DNA of 64,000 nt, from assembly GCF_963678635.1 (NCBI RefSeq), contig NC_087063.1:13397006-13461005 (forward strand), in the 5' to 3' direction. Origin of the DNA: Symsagittifera roscoffensis. Taxonomy: Eukaryota; Xenacoelomorpha; Acoela; Convolutidae. The position numbers and the translations under genes were made by a program. Shown piece by piece: positions 10,901 to 25,900 of the stretch; position 1 is the first letter of the stretch, and every line of letters begins with the position of its first letter. The notes under the pieces were generated by a model. It was not told the DNA's origin. It made no database searches and worked only from the letters and a program-made list of their open reading frames with translations.

Positions 10901-13900
10901 GAGTAGCATAATTTAAGTAGCTTCTCCACAGGGATGTAATTCATATGATGACGCAAAAACATTTAGACAGTAATAGATCCCCATAAGTATCAAGTGGATA
11001 GCTACGTTGGTGGTATTAATTGCTTTTTCGTATTAAGTTGCATAAACACCGACAAGTGATAGCTTTTAGTCTACTCTTAATTCAATTGTTGAATGGTAAA
11101 TTGAGATCTCAGATAAAATCCCTCCAACTTCATTCAGTTTGTTTTCATCATAATACAGATATTTTTTTTTCAAATTTCGAAGAAAATAAAGGAATTTTAG
11201 GCTTGTTGTGTTTTTTATTTCGACCAATTTCCGATTTCGATTTTTTAGTTGACCATTCTGACATAACGTTCTTATATCATCTGATATATTAATGTCTTGG
11301 GTCCAAATTTAAAAAGATTATTCACCTGATGTTATTTTTTGGAAGTTAAACGGCTTCAAAAATTGCCAAATTGAGATAAATGATGCGTGTTATATTTGTA
11401 TCGAACGGTAGTGCAGGCGGCGAAATATTCCGTCCCAGAAATTAATCCAGATTGAATTGAGGCAAGCTATTTGGCTCAAACCACGCTATATAGGTGAGAA
11501 ATATATCATTTTGTACTTAACATGTCCTGAGAAGATAGGTTTGCCTACAAATAAGTTAAAAAACTTAAAATTTGGTTTCTTAAAAGTTCTGTTTCTGTAA
11601 AAAATGTTTTTCCTAAACTACTTTAGATAGGTTAAATGGCAGTTAAAACATACAGGAATTTGACCCGAGATGAGCAGTTTTGTCATTCTGGTTTTCAAAG
11701 AAAGTAAGGAATGTTTTTGTTCATGTCGTTCATTTATTCAGACCGATTTTGGCGATCGAAATAACAGTTTTTCAATGCCCCAATGAAGATCGAGTTCAAT
11801 TATTTATAAAAATGCCGCATTTATTTTTTCAAGTTTTGTGATTTTGAAAATTGTCAATTTATTCATGTTCTGGACTAATTATGCACGCTATGAAGTTTTC
11901 ATGTTTGACGCTGAAAGCTATATTTGTTCCGGCCCAAGTATATCGACTTATTTTTTTCTAAATTTTCCTCATACATTCTAGTTTTGTAGACTTATAAATT
12001 GGTTTTCTATGGATTAATAGTTTCCGTCTACGTTGGTGATTGCATCAAGTTTTCTGAAAACTCTCTCGAAAAAATGATAATCAGTGTTTTCAAAATTTTG
12101 TTTCAGTTTTCGTTTTCTGCGTTATACTGATTTTAAAAACCAACAAAACTATTTTGACGAGCTTTTTTGTCTCGAGTTTCGAACAAGATGACAGATTTTT
12201 TGTATTTGATGTGGTGGTTATGGAAGATCCGTTTTAGTTTTCCGAATATGAGTTTTTGACTGAATTTTTTAACCATCTGAAACATATTGATGTCTTGAGT
12301 GCAAAATCAAAAACTAATAGTTTTGTCATTAAATTTAGCTGTCAGGCTTGCTCTTTAAATTTTACTTGTTGTCGCGTTTTTCGAAAAAAAAAGTGACTTT
12401 TTTTTTGATTAGGGTGGTTTAATTTAACTCAGGGGCGGATTAAGGGAGTAATGCCCTTCCTCAGGGATTCGACACCCTGCCGACCCAAAGGGCCCCCTTT
12501 GTACAATTTGAGATATCCATTTTTGGCAACGGACCCTAAAAATTTTCTGAAGGTGCCTTTAGCGTCTTTGAAGCGCGCGCCAAAAAAACGAATTTTTAGC
12601 GCGATTTTTTCTGTCAAAAAAATCCAGAATGTGCCTAAAAACGCCTTTTGGTCTGTTTTTTTTCAAAATTTTGTTTGCGGCGCAGAAAATTTGGTCAAAA
12701 TTTTTTAGTGCTCTGGGAGAGCTCGGAAAATCAATTTGGTCGACCTAAAAAAAGGTCGACAAAATTTTCGAAAACTATTTGAAAGTCCGCCCTAGAACAG
12801 CCTAGAACAGCCCCTGATTTAATTAGTCCAATTTTAGCGAGTTTAAAAAGGCTAATTTGGCCAGGTTCTGCAATAATTTGTGCGCGTTTAGCTGATTTTA
12901 TTTATGATGGTGAAAGCGTAGCGCAAGTTTACTGCTCTCAAAATTGTTCCAGATTAAAATGAAGCAAGCTAACTGGTCATAATAATTCTCTATACTACTT
13001 AATTTTTAACACGTAATATTTGATATTGGCAACCCAAAATTCAGTATCTCAAAAAAAATATTTGCTGAAAACTATTCGAAAACAGTAAATTGGCAGTTGT
13101 AACATTTATTTTGGACATACGAGCAGTCTTGCTGTAAAGTTTCAGGGGTTTGGAATAATCCCATTAGACCAATTTGGGAAAGTTAACGCGCGATACTCTT
13201 GATAATATTAAAGCGTAAGTGTGAGTTCAATCATTCCAAGTTGATTTTAGGCAGGCAGTTTGCTCCTTATAAAATATTATCTTTTAAAAATAATGATCAC
13301 TTGGTACTATATGTAACCTGCGGAGAAATGAAAAGAAGGAAAAAATATTTTTCTTCTTTTTTCTTTTCTTCGATTAATTCATCAATGTTTTGAGCAAAAA
13401 CTAATTGCGTCGTATTTGTTTGTATATACAATTGTGGCTGTTTAAATACTTATGGAACGTTATTGTTGCAAAGCACACTAACAATACCTCATTGTTACAC
13501 AACATATTTTCAATACTCGGTCTGAGAAATTAAAGATTGTGATGAGTTTGTCCTGTTCCCGAGAAAATTTTTCACTATTTTTTTCTTTGTAGTCCGAATC
13601 ACAACTCAAGAGAATTCAATCTAATATCCCATCAGATGTGTTTTTGTTGCTCATTATTATGAACAAAGTTTCATCTAAACTGCAAAAAAATGCTTAAGTA
13701 AGAGGCGAAACTAGGAAATCTGTGCTAGGGAAGATCGGGTTTTCAAACATTTTGTTGAAGTTTTTTTAATTCACCAAATAGAACTTCTGTTAACTACTAG
13801 GTTTGACCTTTACACATCAAAAAGGCTTACTTTGCGACTCTTTTTGAATAGCTTTAAAATGGGGGTTGTGCATTTAGGGTTTTCAATAATCTTTCGTTTG

Positions 13901-16900
13901 TGTAAATACCAATAAAGCGGTCAGTACCAAAAACAGTAATGTTTCAAATATCAATCTTTAGTGCAATAATTTGTACACATAAAATTATGAAAAATTTGCT
14001 TATTTGATTTGTCATTAGATTTGATGTAATCGATTAAGATTGGTTTATTACTCAAACGAATGCTTATTTCTAAATTAACAGACACAAATTTCTACTTTGT
14101 ACAAATTTTAATTCCACGTCCTGATAGTTAAAACTTGGGTTTTTCTTTCGCGCAGAGGTGATACTTATTGAATTTTCCAACCGAAGAACAACAAAAATAA
14201 AAGGGTAATTAAGTATGGCGTGTAGTTTTTCTGCCCCTTTTTGATATCCCAAAGATAGCTCCATAAGGGCCATTGTGGTTCCACCTCGAAACCCTGACAG
14301 TCGCGATTCGGTTTCCCAAAAAAACAAAAAGTATTATCAGTAACAAAAGAAACTGGGTCGGAATATATATTTTTTTGCTTTTCACTCAATTTCGTCAAAA
14401 GTGAACGATGCGCCTTCTCTTCATTTCTCGGACGAGAGATTTTCTCATCATTTGCTTATAAACGATTGCTTTATAAGTGTGAAAAAAGACTATAGGCTGA
14501 TTTTTCTCACTGACACAAAAAAATTCAGATATTCTTTGGAATGATTTCGGTTGCTTTTTTAGTAATGATAACACTGGTCTGAATGATTTTGTTTTCAGGA
14601 AGTTTTTCTTTTTTGTTTTTCTCGCAAAATTGGTACCACAAGTAATCATCGAATTGAGTCGAGTTATATATCATAGTCAGTGGCCATTCAAAAAACATTT
14701 TAAAAAAATCAAAAAATTGTCCCAGTGTCGAAAAAAAATCGGTTCGAAATTTTGGAATTTATAGATTAATTTCGAGCGATTGTAGTTACCAAGTAAAGCG
14801 ATGATAACATTCTTTATTTTGGTCATATTTTGGAAGTTTTTTTTAGCGTTGTCTTTGCAATAAAAGTTCTCTTAAAAATGAAAATTTATTGTGCGAAAAA
14901 ATTGTCATTTTTTCCAATTTTTAATTTTTTGTTTGTTATTCTTCTTTTGAAGACAAGTGTTGTTGATGATGCCTCATTTACTAAATTCTACGGGTGTGTA
15001 TAGTTATGTCATCACACCACAAATAAGAAACGGCACTATTTTGAAAAACGTAATTTTGGAGTTATTTATGATCTGGTCGGAACATTCTGTGCTACTTGCA
15101 CAACAACCTGCTATCTTCCTTTTTTTGATGGTGTCAAAAATTTTTCAAATGTTTTTCGAAGTTGAGCGATTGTTCTCGGGTGATTTTTTTTTTCACCAGA
15201 CAAAGTCCGATTTTAAACTAATAATATTTGTTATTTGTTTTTACAATAGTCTGAAAGATATTGATAGCCTTCAAAGTTATAAGTTTTTTTCTTTTTTTTT
15301 GTGTAGTTATGGGAGTATGAAGATTGCAAGTTTAAGAAAATTAACGCGCCCAAATTTGCAGTTTTCTATTGAAACACTGGGTTTTCGATTGAATTGATGT
15401 GAGCTAGGAGCTAGTTGTTCTAAATTTTACGTTAATAGACTCAAAGTTTATCAGATTGCATTTGACATTGCCAGTGTCGAAAGACTTTTTTGCAAATAGA
15501 AAAAGCTAATTTTAAAAGTTTTGTTTGAAAAGATTATCTTTTTGTTTCAACGAAGGCTTTTTTGCGACATGCTAAAAGTCTCTCGGATCATCCACATGAT
15601 TTAGTTTCTAGTTGATTATCTATAGTATTTTTAGGCTCCAGGACACCGAGAAGTGCTTCTTCACTTTTATCCACCGATACTTCCAACATATTAAGATATG
15701 AACTTCGGTTTCACATTTTTTCGCAAAGGTTTGGATTAATTTCAAGATGCATTTTGTGATTTGGCATTTTGATGAAAGCACCTGCGAAATTTGATGTTAA
15801 ACGTTGTGTAGAAATTTATGTTATTCCGTGTTCCTAGAGGGCACGATATTAAAAAATAAAATAACGAAAGTCAATACAAGATTAAAGGCGCCTGAAACGG
15901 GCTCCGAAGTTCCACGACGTTCGTGCCATGGGACTTAATTTTGCTATAAATGTTCTAATTTTTATAGTGATTGGAATCTAAATAGCAAACAATTGTTTAT
16001 AATATTTGTTTTTGTCAGTGCAATCATATTGAGTCCTTACAAAGCGAAGTGAATTTAATTGAATCAAAGCGTAGCTTTTTTAAATGGTTATTCGACGGCT
16101 GTCGTCCGATGAGTTGTCCAACACCGGACGATCAAGTCTTTCTACGCGTGTTTTAGGATCAATTGGATCACCGCTGTTCGGCAGTTATTCCGGTTCGTTG
16201 TCTAAGAAGTCTTCGTTCTCAAAGAAGCCTAAGCATCAATAACGTCGCTTTAGTAAAACAACATGGCGAAATGTTGAAAGTGTCATACTTTAAAAACGCG
16301 CATTCATGCCAAGATATCATCTAATAGTGGTTTTCTTAGAAGTTTGCGTCTTTTGCCAATAGTTCTCTTGAGCGGCCAGTAAAATTTTGTATCTTATTTA
16401 TGTTTCCAAATTGTGCTTGAATTAAATCATATTGTAAGCTGTCGCTACAAGTTTTTGATTTCGAACATGGTATTTTCTAACGCTTTCTTCTAGAAAAGTG
16501 GAACCGTGTAATGATTTATTATATAAAATGAGAAGCGATTATGATTTTCATGTTGTAATGCTTCCGCTATGATCTTTGCTGATCTTAGCCGTAAGTTCTG
16601 CGGCAAACTGGTTATCCAGGTTACATCATGGTTATATTTTTTTGCTGTTTTCCAGGACCCCGAGAGGGAGGGAGGTGGAGAAGGTGGGGACGACGAGGAT
16701 GGGGAGGGAGAGGGGGAGCCGGAGGACTTGACTGTGTACGAGTACCAGCCCCCCGAGAGCAAACCCTGGGAGTCGCTGGGCAGTGAAATGGAAATTGAGG
16801 ACCACATCATCAAGCACAGTCGGGACCTTGTTAGTATACAGACTAGTGTTTTTTCTTCTACTCACTGCAGGTCCTAGTCACTGCAGGTCCTAGTCACTGC

Positions 16901-19900
16901 AGGTCCTAGTCACTGCAGGTCCTAGTCATTGCAGGTCCTGGCTCCCCACATTTGAACTCCTGGTTCCCCACATTTGAATGTCAAGTTTAAAAAATTAATC
17001 TAATGTTGTTCCTCAAATTATATGTCGTAACATCACGTATTTTGCAACACTAACACGTAAAACAACTGAAAAAATATGAAACTTGAAATTTGCTGGAAAA
17101 GAGCCCAGGGCTTTTCTAGGGGAGGGGGGTTTCATCATATCACCGAAGCCGTTGGCACATTGAGGAGGCAGATGACAGTATAGTGGTCGTCGTTAATTGT
17201 GACGTAAACGGTATTATAGCTTCATCTTGCCAGTCAATTTGATCGCACGTGGTTCATAAAGTGGTGCCAAAGTCTAACATAATCTAGAGCGCTATCGCGC
17301 TCAAATTTGAATCGTATGTTTCCCTCCAACTGTAGGAACTTTTCTGTGTGGAGGAGCTTGCAAACGAGTGATGGCAAATGAGGTATACTTCGTGAGATTG
17401 AAGTTGTGTTCTTAGAGGCGGAGAATGACGTTACTTTGAAGACTTAATCGTGTTTTTTTTCTTTTTTTTTGTAATTTATGCTTCCAATTTTTAAACATAA
17501 ATTGACAATTACAAGCATTGTCTTTCGATCGAATTTCTGCAAACTAACTTAAAAACTTGTCGGCGTTACATTTTAAATTGAACTCTGAATTCTACCGATT
17601 CACAATAAACGCGAGTAAGGTTAAATGCTCCCTAGTTTTTAGATTTTTGACAGCTTTTATCGAAAAATTTCGTATCGAAAATATGTTTGAGATTTTTGCA
17701 ATCAATTTTTCTTAACGAGAAGCTAAAACGTTGTTGGTTAAAATTGCACGTTAATTTGTAATTGTCAGGTTTTTTGAATTTTCAGATGATTCAACCGTAG
17801 CTGTGTTTTCCGCTTTTCATGATTTGTTTCTCATTTATTATGTCTTGTGATGTGTTACGCTACTTGCTTCTAGGTGACAATGAAAGTGAGTCGTCAGAGG
17901 AAGTTGTTTGGAGCGCCCCTCGTGAAGTGGAAGAACAGGAGCAGTCATGCGGGCAGAGACGCCTACATAGAGTGTGTCTCCAGTTCAGAACAAGACAGCA
18001 AGAGCTTCGAACTGAGTCGAATGGAGATGGAGACAGGAGTACAGGTAACACTCTAACTACTCAAAAACCTAGTCAGGTCACATGTTCACATGTTGGGTGG
18101 CTCGCATGTGCTGTGAGATATATTGTGTGACTCACCTCATGCAAAAAAAATATAGTCACATCACATTTTGTGTGACATCACATCACAAACCAGACTCAGA
18201 CAGAACATACAGACGTATCACTTGTTGTAAAATATATTAAACCAGTATAGTAATGAAAAGTGATTGAGTTTCAGATGCAATTTTTAAAACATGATCTGAA
18301 TTACAGATGCAAGGAATTCAATGCTATAGTGATTTAATTAGAGTGTTTTTCCATTGGATTCTGAATCAATTTTTGCATTGGATTCTGCTGACCGGACTCG
18401 CTGGATGCTACAATTCGCATCTGAACAAATTGCAATTAGTGCAAAACATGTTCGCAAATGCGTTTAGCGAGCTCAAAAGTTTTTGAAACACTGAACAAGG
18501 ATAACCAGTTGCTGTGCACGTAGCACAGAAACTTCCGACCATAATGATCAGGAAACTTCTAAAGAAGGCGCTTAAAAAAACTTCGAAAAAAATGTTGCTT
18601 CTAAAACTAAATTTTGAAGGCTTATCGTTTGAGTTAGACTTTTATATCCCTATTCTAAGACCTAATCGCTCGCTTAACTCGCTCGAAATTAGACAAAAAC
18701 TCAAAAAAATTTAAACCGGTGTTTCTTGACAATGTGAGATTTTTTCGATATTTTTTTTCATGTCTGTCGAATTACGACTTATAGGGCAGGGTGTTTATAG
18801 TATATATTACTCGACCCCCTCCAATAGTTTTTTATGGTCCCTGATTTTGTGCGGATCTTTTTAAAAGAAATTAAAAAAACTAATACCAACCCGAAGACAA
18901 AGCTCCTCCAAAATTTCAGTGGTGGGAACAATAAACCTCAAAAATCCTTTTATGCGCTTTTTTCTTCAATGATCGAAAGTGCCAACAGATTGGTACTGTC
19001 AGATATAGTTTTCTTGAGGTAGCATCCTTTTTTGATCAAAAAGTTGAAAGAATGTGAAAGAATTTGTTTATTTGTTTATATGTTTATCTTAATCATTTTT
19101 CCAAATTGTTTACTCACATCTTCCTTAATATATCTTTTATATAGTTGTGCCAGGTGCCTGTTTACTGCTATCTTATTGTTCCGACTATTGAAAATAGGAG
19201 GATTTTTGAATTCGGGAGTGTTTTAGTTTGTTATCTTTTGGTTTTCCACGCAAAATCAGGTACCACAAATAATCATCGGACTGGGTTAAAAAATATATCA
19301 TATTAAAGCCGTTTCAGTCAAAGGTCAGTCCAAGATCATTAAAACAGTTTCCAAAAATTTCCCCAGTTTAGAGAAAAAAACGGTTTTAAATTTTTGATTT
19401 TTTGTTTTAATTCGACAATAAAACGATCGAATAAAGAGATGATAACTTTTTAAATTGGTCATTTAGGCTAAATTAATTTGATTTTTCCAAACAAAGACTA
19501 GTTTTTTAAGCTTTATTTGCCACTTCCTTGATCGAAATTTTTTTTTAAATTTGAAAAATATTGTGTGAAAAAACAGAACAATTGTTTTATGCTTGTTTGT
19601 CTTTTTTTGAAGACAACTGTTATCGATTATACCCAATTCACTAAATTTTTACGCGTGTTTGTAGTTTTATTATCAGACTGAGCACAAAAAACTACCTTAA
19701 TTTGAAGACGTTTTATTTGTTTTTTTTATGATTATGGTCGGAACCAGCTATCTATGTTTACAATAGTTTTTTAATTGTCTGGACCAAGAAATCTTGATAA
19801 ATGTACTTTGAATACAAACGTCATATTTCTTTTTTCACAAATCTTAATCTCATTAAGGGTTGACGTTAAGTGTTCCTTTTTTGCATCTCCGAGTCTCATT

Positions 19901-22900
19901 AGTCTAAATGAGTTCAAAAATTAAACAGCAATGTTTATTTTACTTCGCTGACTGGAGAAATATATATTCTTTTTTATTCTTTCGTTTTTTTCCTTGGTGA
20001 AGTTTTTTCGGATAGTTGAAATATGTTTTATTTAGTTTTGTCCTACTTACGCGGAAAAGACATAAATGCGGAATGGTGTTAACTTCAGATTATGAATCAA
20101 TTGAAACCATATGATTACATCTGAAAATCGTCCAAAATATAATCTGCTTTTAAAACTGTTTTTCAAAAAAAGTATATGTTATAGATAGAGGAAAATTTAT
20201 TGAAAAAAGTGTGTACTCATGACTTTGATTTGTCAATGCTGTAGAGTTTGTTTTTGAATCCAGCTTACAATGATTGAAACCTTGTTTTTAAGTTGTGTGT
20301 TTCATATTTGCCAATCGTAATTAAGCTTGCTGAACTGACAAAAGTGCACTGAAAAAATTGGATCTTTCCACAATCCCGAAAATTGATATGAAGCTTTATC
20401 CGTGAGATGCTACCAAAAATCATCCAAAATGATTTAAATGGAATTTGTACGCACTAAAATTAATTCGAATTTGTCCGATTAGATCGATATAATTCAACCA
20501 GGGGCGGATTTAGGGGGGGGGGGGGGGGGCGTACGCCCCCCTCCTCAGGATTCGAACCCCTGCCAACCCAAAGGGTCCCCCCTTTGGTACTTTTTAAGAA
20601 ATCCAATTTTGGTCGACCGACCCTAAAATTTTTCTAAAGGCGCTTTGGGCGCCAATATATACTAGTTTTGAGGGGGAGCGCGCGCCAAAAAACGCGTTTT
20701 TTTGTCAAAATTTTCCAAAAAGTGCTCAAAAACGGCTTTTTTGACCTGTTTTTTCAAAAAATTGCCTGCGGCGCAGAAAATTTGGCCAAAACAGGGTCTT
20801 TTTACTGCTTTGGGAGAGCTCGGAAAATCAATCTGATCGACCTAAAAAAAAAAAAAGGTCGTCAAAATTTTCGAAAATCCGCCCCCCCCCCCCTCGAGAA
20901 AATCCTAGATCCGCCCCTGAATTCAACTATTACACTAGCCTGCTTGAGAGCGTTAGTGTTTTAAAAGGAACCTTTTTAAAAACCTAACTCGCCAATAAAT
21001 GTATACACAAATATATACACATTTATTGGCGAGTTAGGTTTTTAAAAAGGTTCCTTTTAAAACACTATATATTAAATAACCTTCAAAATATAATAAATAT
21101 CGCAAAAATAATAAATAACCTTCAAAATATAATAAATATCGCAAAAATAATAAATAAGCTTCCGTTAAATTTGTTTTAACATCATAATTTTTGTGCAAAT
21201 TTTCAAAGTGATATAACAAAAAATGAAGAACTCAGTTCGCAATTATCAATTTTGCTTCCAGAAACTTGCACTTATTTATACTTATAGTTTATCTGTCCAG
21301 GTAAATCATCAGCACTAGATAAAATAGAAGAAACTAGCTGAACTAGGTAAAATAGAAAAAACTAGCTGATGCGACTAGCTGTGATTTGTTTAACTAGGCT
21401 ATCCAATCATACACAACCGAGTCAGCCCAGACCGAGTGGGTGTTTCCGACCAACGCGGCTACCCAGTACGAGCCGAGAGAGTTCGACGAAGAGACGAAGC
21501 AGCGGCTGATGCAATCGGAGGAGTTCGCCAGCACAGTTGAGACTGCTAAGCCCAGGTTGGCATCCACATATAATAAGCTAGCTTTCTCTTACATTTATTA
21601 TTGAGAAAAAGGTAGAAAAGGGACACCAGTGATTCCTACAGTTGTTTCAATTTTTTTGCTCAAGCCCTGAAACGAACGATAGGTAAACAGCTTTAAGTTT
21701 GAGAAAAAGCAGCGGTTTATGAACTTGTGTTCAACTTTTTCAATACAGGTTAACATCTATTTTTTCGATCAAAACTTGCGTGGACCAAGTGAACAATCCC
21801 CACCTCCCCTAAATTAGTTTAGGGAGGAAGCTGTTCCTTTGGTTAAGAGTGTTTTTCTTCAGCCAATCAGAATTCACTATTTGGCATGACAAAGCCTTCG
21901 GGTGAGGGGGTAGTAGGGTAACTCACTGATTGTGGTGTTCCTTGTCTTCTAGGTAGGTGGGAGGTAGGTTACCTCCATACTTCACTCTGGGGGCGTGTAA
22001 CTCCTTACCTCGCTCTGGGGGATGCGGGGGGGGGGGGGGGGGGGGGCTACCTTGGTTATGGCTAGCCTTTGATTAAACTTTTTGTTTTGTGTTAATATTG
22101 TATTCCAGTCAACTTCATTTCACACTCTTGTTGATTCTATTATCTATCAAAATGGTTACTTTAAATGCGGGAATAATAATCATCACGATATTTACCTTAA
22201 ATTGCGGAAAGATTTATTCATCAGGTTGTTCAATCTTGAACATTGCACGCTGACTTACTGGCTTAAACTTGCCGCTTATGTAGAAATTGTTCACCTTTAC
22301 TCCCACTGGGAATAAGTAGTTGAGTTGATTCTTTTGTACTTAGATTGGACCTGGGCCTGCAACACAATGTGGTGATGAATGCATTTGTGGACGACTGGTC
22401 TCTTTTGGCTGTGGAGGACACCACCTTCGGCAGCAAACAGGACGGATACCTCAAGGTCACGAATACTCGCACGCACATTCTTACGCACATATTAAAACAC
22501 GCATCATCACAGTTTACTATCGTCATCACAAAACTTTAACATAATAAAACCGTAAATCGTGTCTGTTTATATTCAGGAGTATCAAAGCTTCACGGACTTG
22601 AAGAACAGCAAAAACAAAACTGTCACCTGCATGGACTGGCATCCCACACTCAAAGGTACATTGGCAGCTGTAATTGAAGTAATCTCGGTAAAACGGAGAT
22701 TTTAACGCAAGCGAGCTTACGAGCCTAATGCTATATTATGAATCTTAAGTTTTGCGAACCCAACTCGCAAATAAAACGCTCTTTCGTTGCCTAGCATTGG
22801 AAGTTCTTATAACATCTGTTCTATCTGCTTTAAATTTTGATTCAAATGTATCATAGTAGAGTGCAGTGCACAGATGGCATAGGGGGACTATGGTTTGGCT

Positions 22901-25900
22901 ATTTCCATTATTTTCAATAGTGCAGGTTTTTGTTGTTGAATGATGTTCCGTGACTTTTTCGTAATATTTTTGTTTTTATTGCATTTTCGAGAGCAAGTGT
23001 ATTGTAATCGGGAACTAGATTTTTTGCGAAAAAAAACTTTTCGTACAAATCTTACGAAATTAGGGAGGAATTTAGTATTCGGTTGTGTTTCATTTTTTTT
23101 TCTTTTTTTTTTCTACACAAAATCAGGTACCACAAGTAATCATCAGAATGGATAGAGCGACAAATAAAATTAAAGCCCTTTCAGTTGTGCTTCGACCGAC
23201 ATTAAAAATCTTCAAAAAAGTTTCCCAGTGTCGTGAAAAACCAATTTGAAATTTCTGATTTTTGGTCTAATTTCAATTGAATGAGGTGAGCGAGCAGGCT
23301 TATTTTGCTTTGCAACCAAAACCCTTCACCGCAAATAATCACCGTATTGGGTGGAGTGATATATCATAATAAAGCCATTCAAGCCCTAATTCGAGCGATA
23401 TTTAAAAAACATCAAAAATTTGTCGCATTGTCGAGAAAAACCGGTTGGCAATTATTGAGTTTAAGTCGAATTTCGAGCGAGAAAAGCAAGGGAACAGGCT
23501 TTTAATAGAAGAATAAGCCATGAAAGTTCAGTTGAACCCCATTAAAAAAAATTCTGTTTTCTTTGTTGCCGTTCTTGGAATGAAACTTTCAAAATTTTAA
23601 TTAGAATTCTGCAAAAAAAAAGAAAAAAAAATTAGAAATACTTTTTAAATTTTTTTGTTTTTTTTTTGTCTTTTTTCGACTAAAACCGTTGCCAGATCTG
23701 CCTATTTTACTATGACTGTTGAATGTGCCTAAATTCTTGGTTGTCAAATCCTTTTATCATTCTGAGCTACTTGCACAGCCACCGGCTGTTCTTGTTTTTT
23801 TTAATCAAATTAATTTTTTTCTGGTTAAAATTGAATTGTCGTTTTTACGTTTGTCTACTTCAGTTTTGTCGGCCTACTTGCCTAATCACGGTTTTTTGTG
23901 CTATAAGCATGTTTCAAGTGTTGTTGTTTTTTGTTTCAGGGGGTAGTTGAAACTTTTTTATAAGTCATTTTTTTCGGATCAACTCTTGTCTGCTCACAAA
24001 TTGTCGGCTTTGTTTCAGCTTCGTAAGTTTTGTTCCGTTGCTAATTTAAATTTCAAACGTTTTGCTAGGCGTGTTTGCCTAGACTTCTCATGTTTTTTTG
24101 TTTGTTGTATGGCAAGTGATGCGAAGCTCCGCTTCGCCTCTGTGTACAACTTTTTCACTTTTAATCATAGCAGGGGCGGATCAAGGATTTTTTGTTCGAA
24201 ATTTTTGTCGACCTTTTTTTCGACCAAATTGTTTTTTTGAGCTCTCCTCAAGCTAAAGCACTAAAAAGTCCCCGTTTTGGCAAATTTTTTTGCGCCGCAG
24301 GCAAAATTTTGAAAAAAAGCAGGTCAAAAAAGGCGTTTTCAGGCACATTTTGGAAAATTATGACCAAAAAATGCGTTTTTCAGCGCGCGCTTCCCCTCAA
24401 AATTAGTATATATTGGCGCCAAAGGCACCTTTACAAAAGTTTTAAGGTCTGTCACCAAAAATGGATATTTCAAAATAGTACAAAGGGGGACCCTTTGGGT
24501 CGGCAGGGGGAGCGCGCGCCGAAAAAAGAGGGGCGTCAGCCCCCCCCCCCCCCCACTTAAATCTGCCCCTGAATCATAGTGTTTTACACTGCACAGATGG
24601 TCTATGGTTAGCGAAGGGTTAACGTTGTCGGTTTTATTTTTGTTTTACCCCCTTTACGTGGCTTTGCTGGAACTTTTGTTGAATGGATCTGGGTTACTTC
24701 TGAAAAACTTAGTTTTTCTTGAGTAATTTTTTCTCTGTTTTTACTAATATAAATGGGACTTACACTTTTGCTTCGCGAGAACTTGCGCGGTTCTCTGCTT
24801 AGCCTCTGTGTTTGTAAATCCATTTGATCAATTAACTATTTCATCTGTTGTGGTGTCACGTGTCATACGTGTGTTATCAGGGGTGGTGGCGGTGTCGTAT
24901 GGGGAGAGGTGTACTCTGGAGGAGCGGGTGGACAATCTGAGCAAGATCCAACTCACCCCCTCCCTTATTCTCATCTGGAGCTTCTCAGACCCCATCCAAC
25001 CTCAGGTGAGACAAATAACTGAACTTAACCTAATCAACTGAACTGAATTTACGTGGTCGACTGGGTTTTACCCGGTATTTGAGAAATTTTAAAGCAAAAA
25101 TAAGACAGACTGTTGAGCTACATGGCCACGTTTTATGCCCTACTCGATAATCTACCTAAGTTTGATTGGCACGACGTAAAAGTCGGAACCACAATATGTA
25201 TATATTTTTTTCTAAGTTAAACGAAAAACTTGTTTCAAGCAAAATGAGTCCAATTAGATTCAAATGTAGACTATATCATTGTAATCAAAAATGGGAGCGG
25301 AGACAGAATCACCGAAATGAACGGTAATCCGTGACAAACGCTAAAAACAGTTTATGGGTACGGAAATTTCTCCTTGATGACAACTTGGTAATGGTTTTGA
25401 TTTTGTTCAGCTGATTTTGGAGGCGCCTGATGACATCTGTGCTTTCCGCTTCAATCCCACAGATCCCTACCTGGTGGCGGGGGGATGTGTGAACGGACAG
25501 GTGGTGTTGTGGGACATCAGTGGGCAGAACGAGGAGCGTCTCAAGAGAAGCAAGAGGGCCAAGGTCACCAAGGCCAACACCATGAACACCCTGGTAATGA
25601 TTACTGAACAGAACGGTTTCAGACTACATAAGACTGCAGACAAGGTCAACTGATCATAACCAATGATCATATAGACATGACTAATTAAACGTTATAGACA
25701 TAATCAAACGTTTAATCTGGGTAGTCCACAATAGGTGTTCACCGCTCACTGTTACAAAAGGAGGGAGAGAGACCCTTTGGTTGATACAGAAGATGTTGTC
25801 GTCTAATATATGGGGGAGTGGAGAGGGTTTGACGCCCCCATTCATCCTAAATCAGTCTACACTGATGTGATTTAAGATATTGTATTTCAGCCCGGCTATA

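Noticed and set aside
14957-15397. 146-codon plus ORF
   Set aside because: Lies within a copy of repeat family A, starts in T-rich DNA and has no conserved motif.
21034-21219. 61-codon minus ORF with repeated YLLFLRYLLYFEG
   Set aside because: It is the translation of the palindrome arm and the 39-bp tandem repeat, not a gene.
22021-22050. CpG island or promoter at the G-rich patch
   Set aside because: It is a simple G-run with few CpG and lies within an intron.
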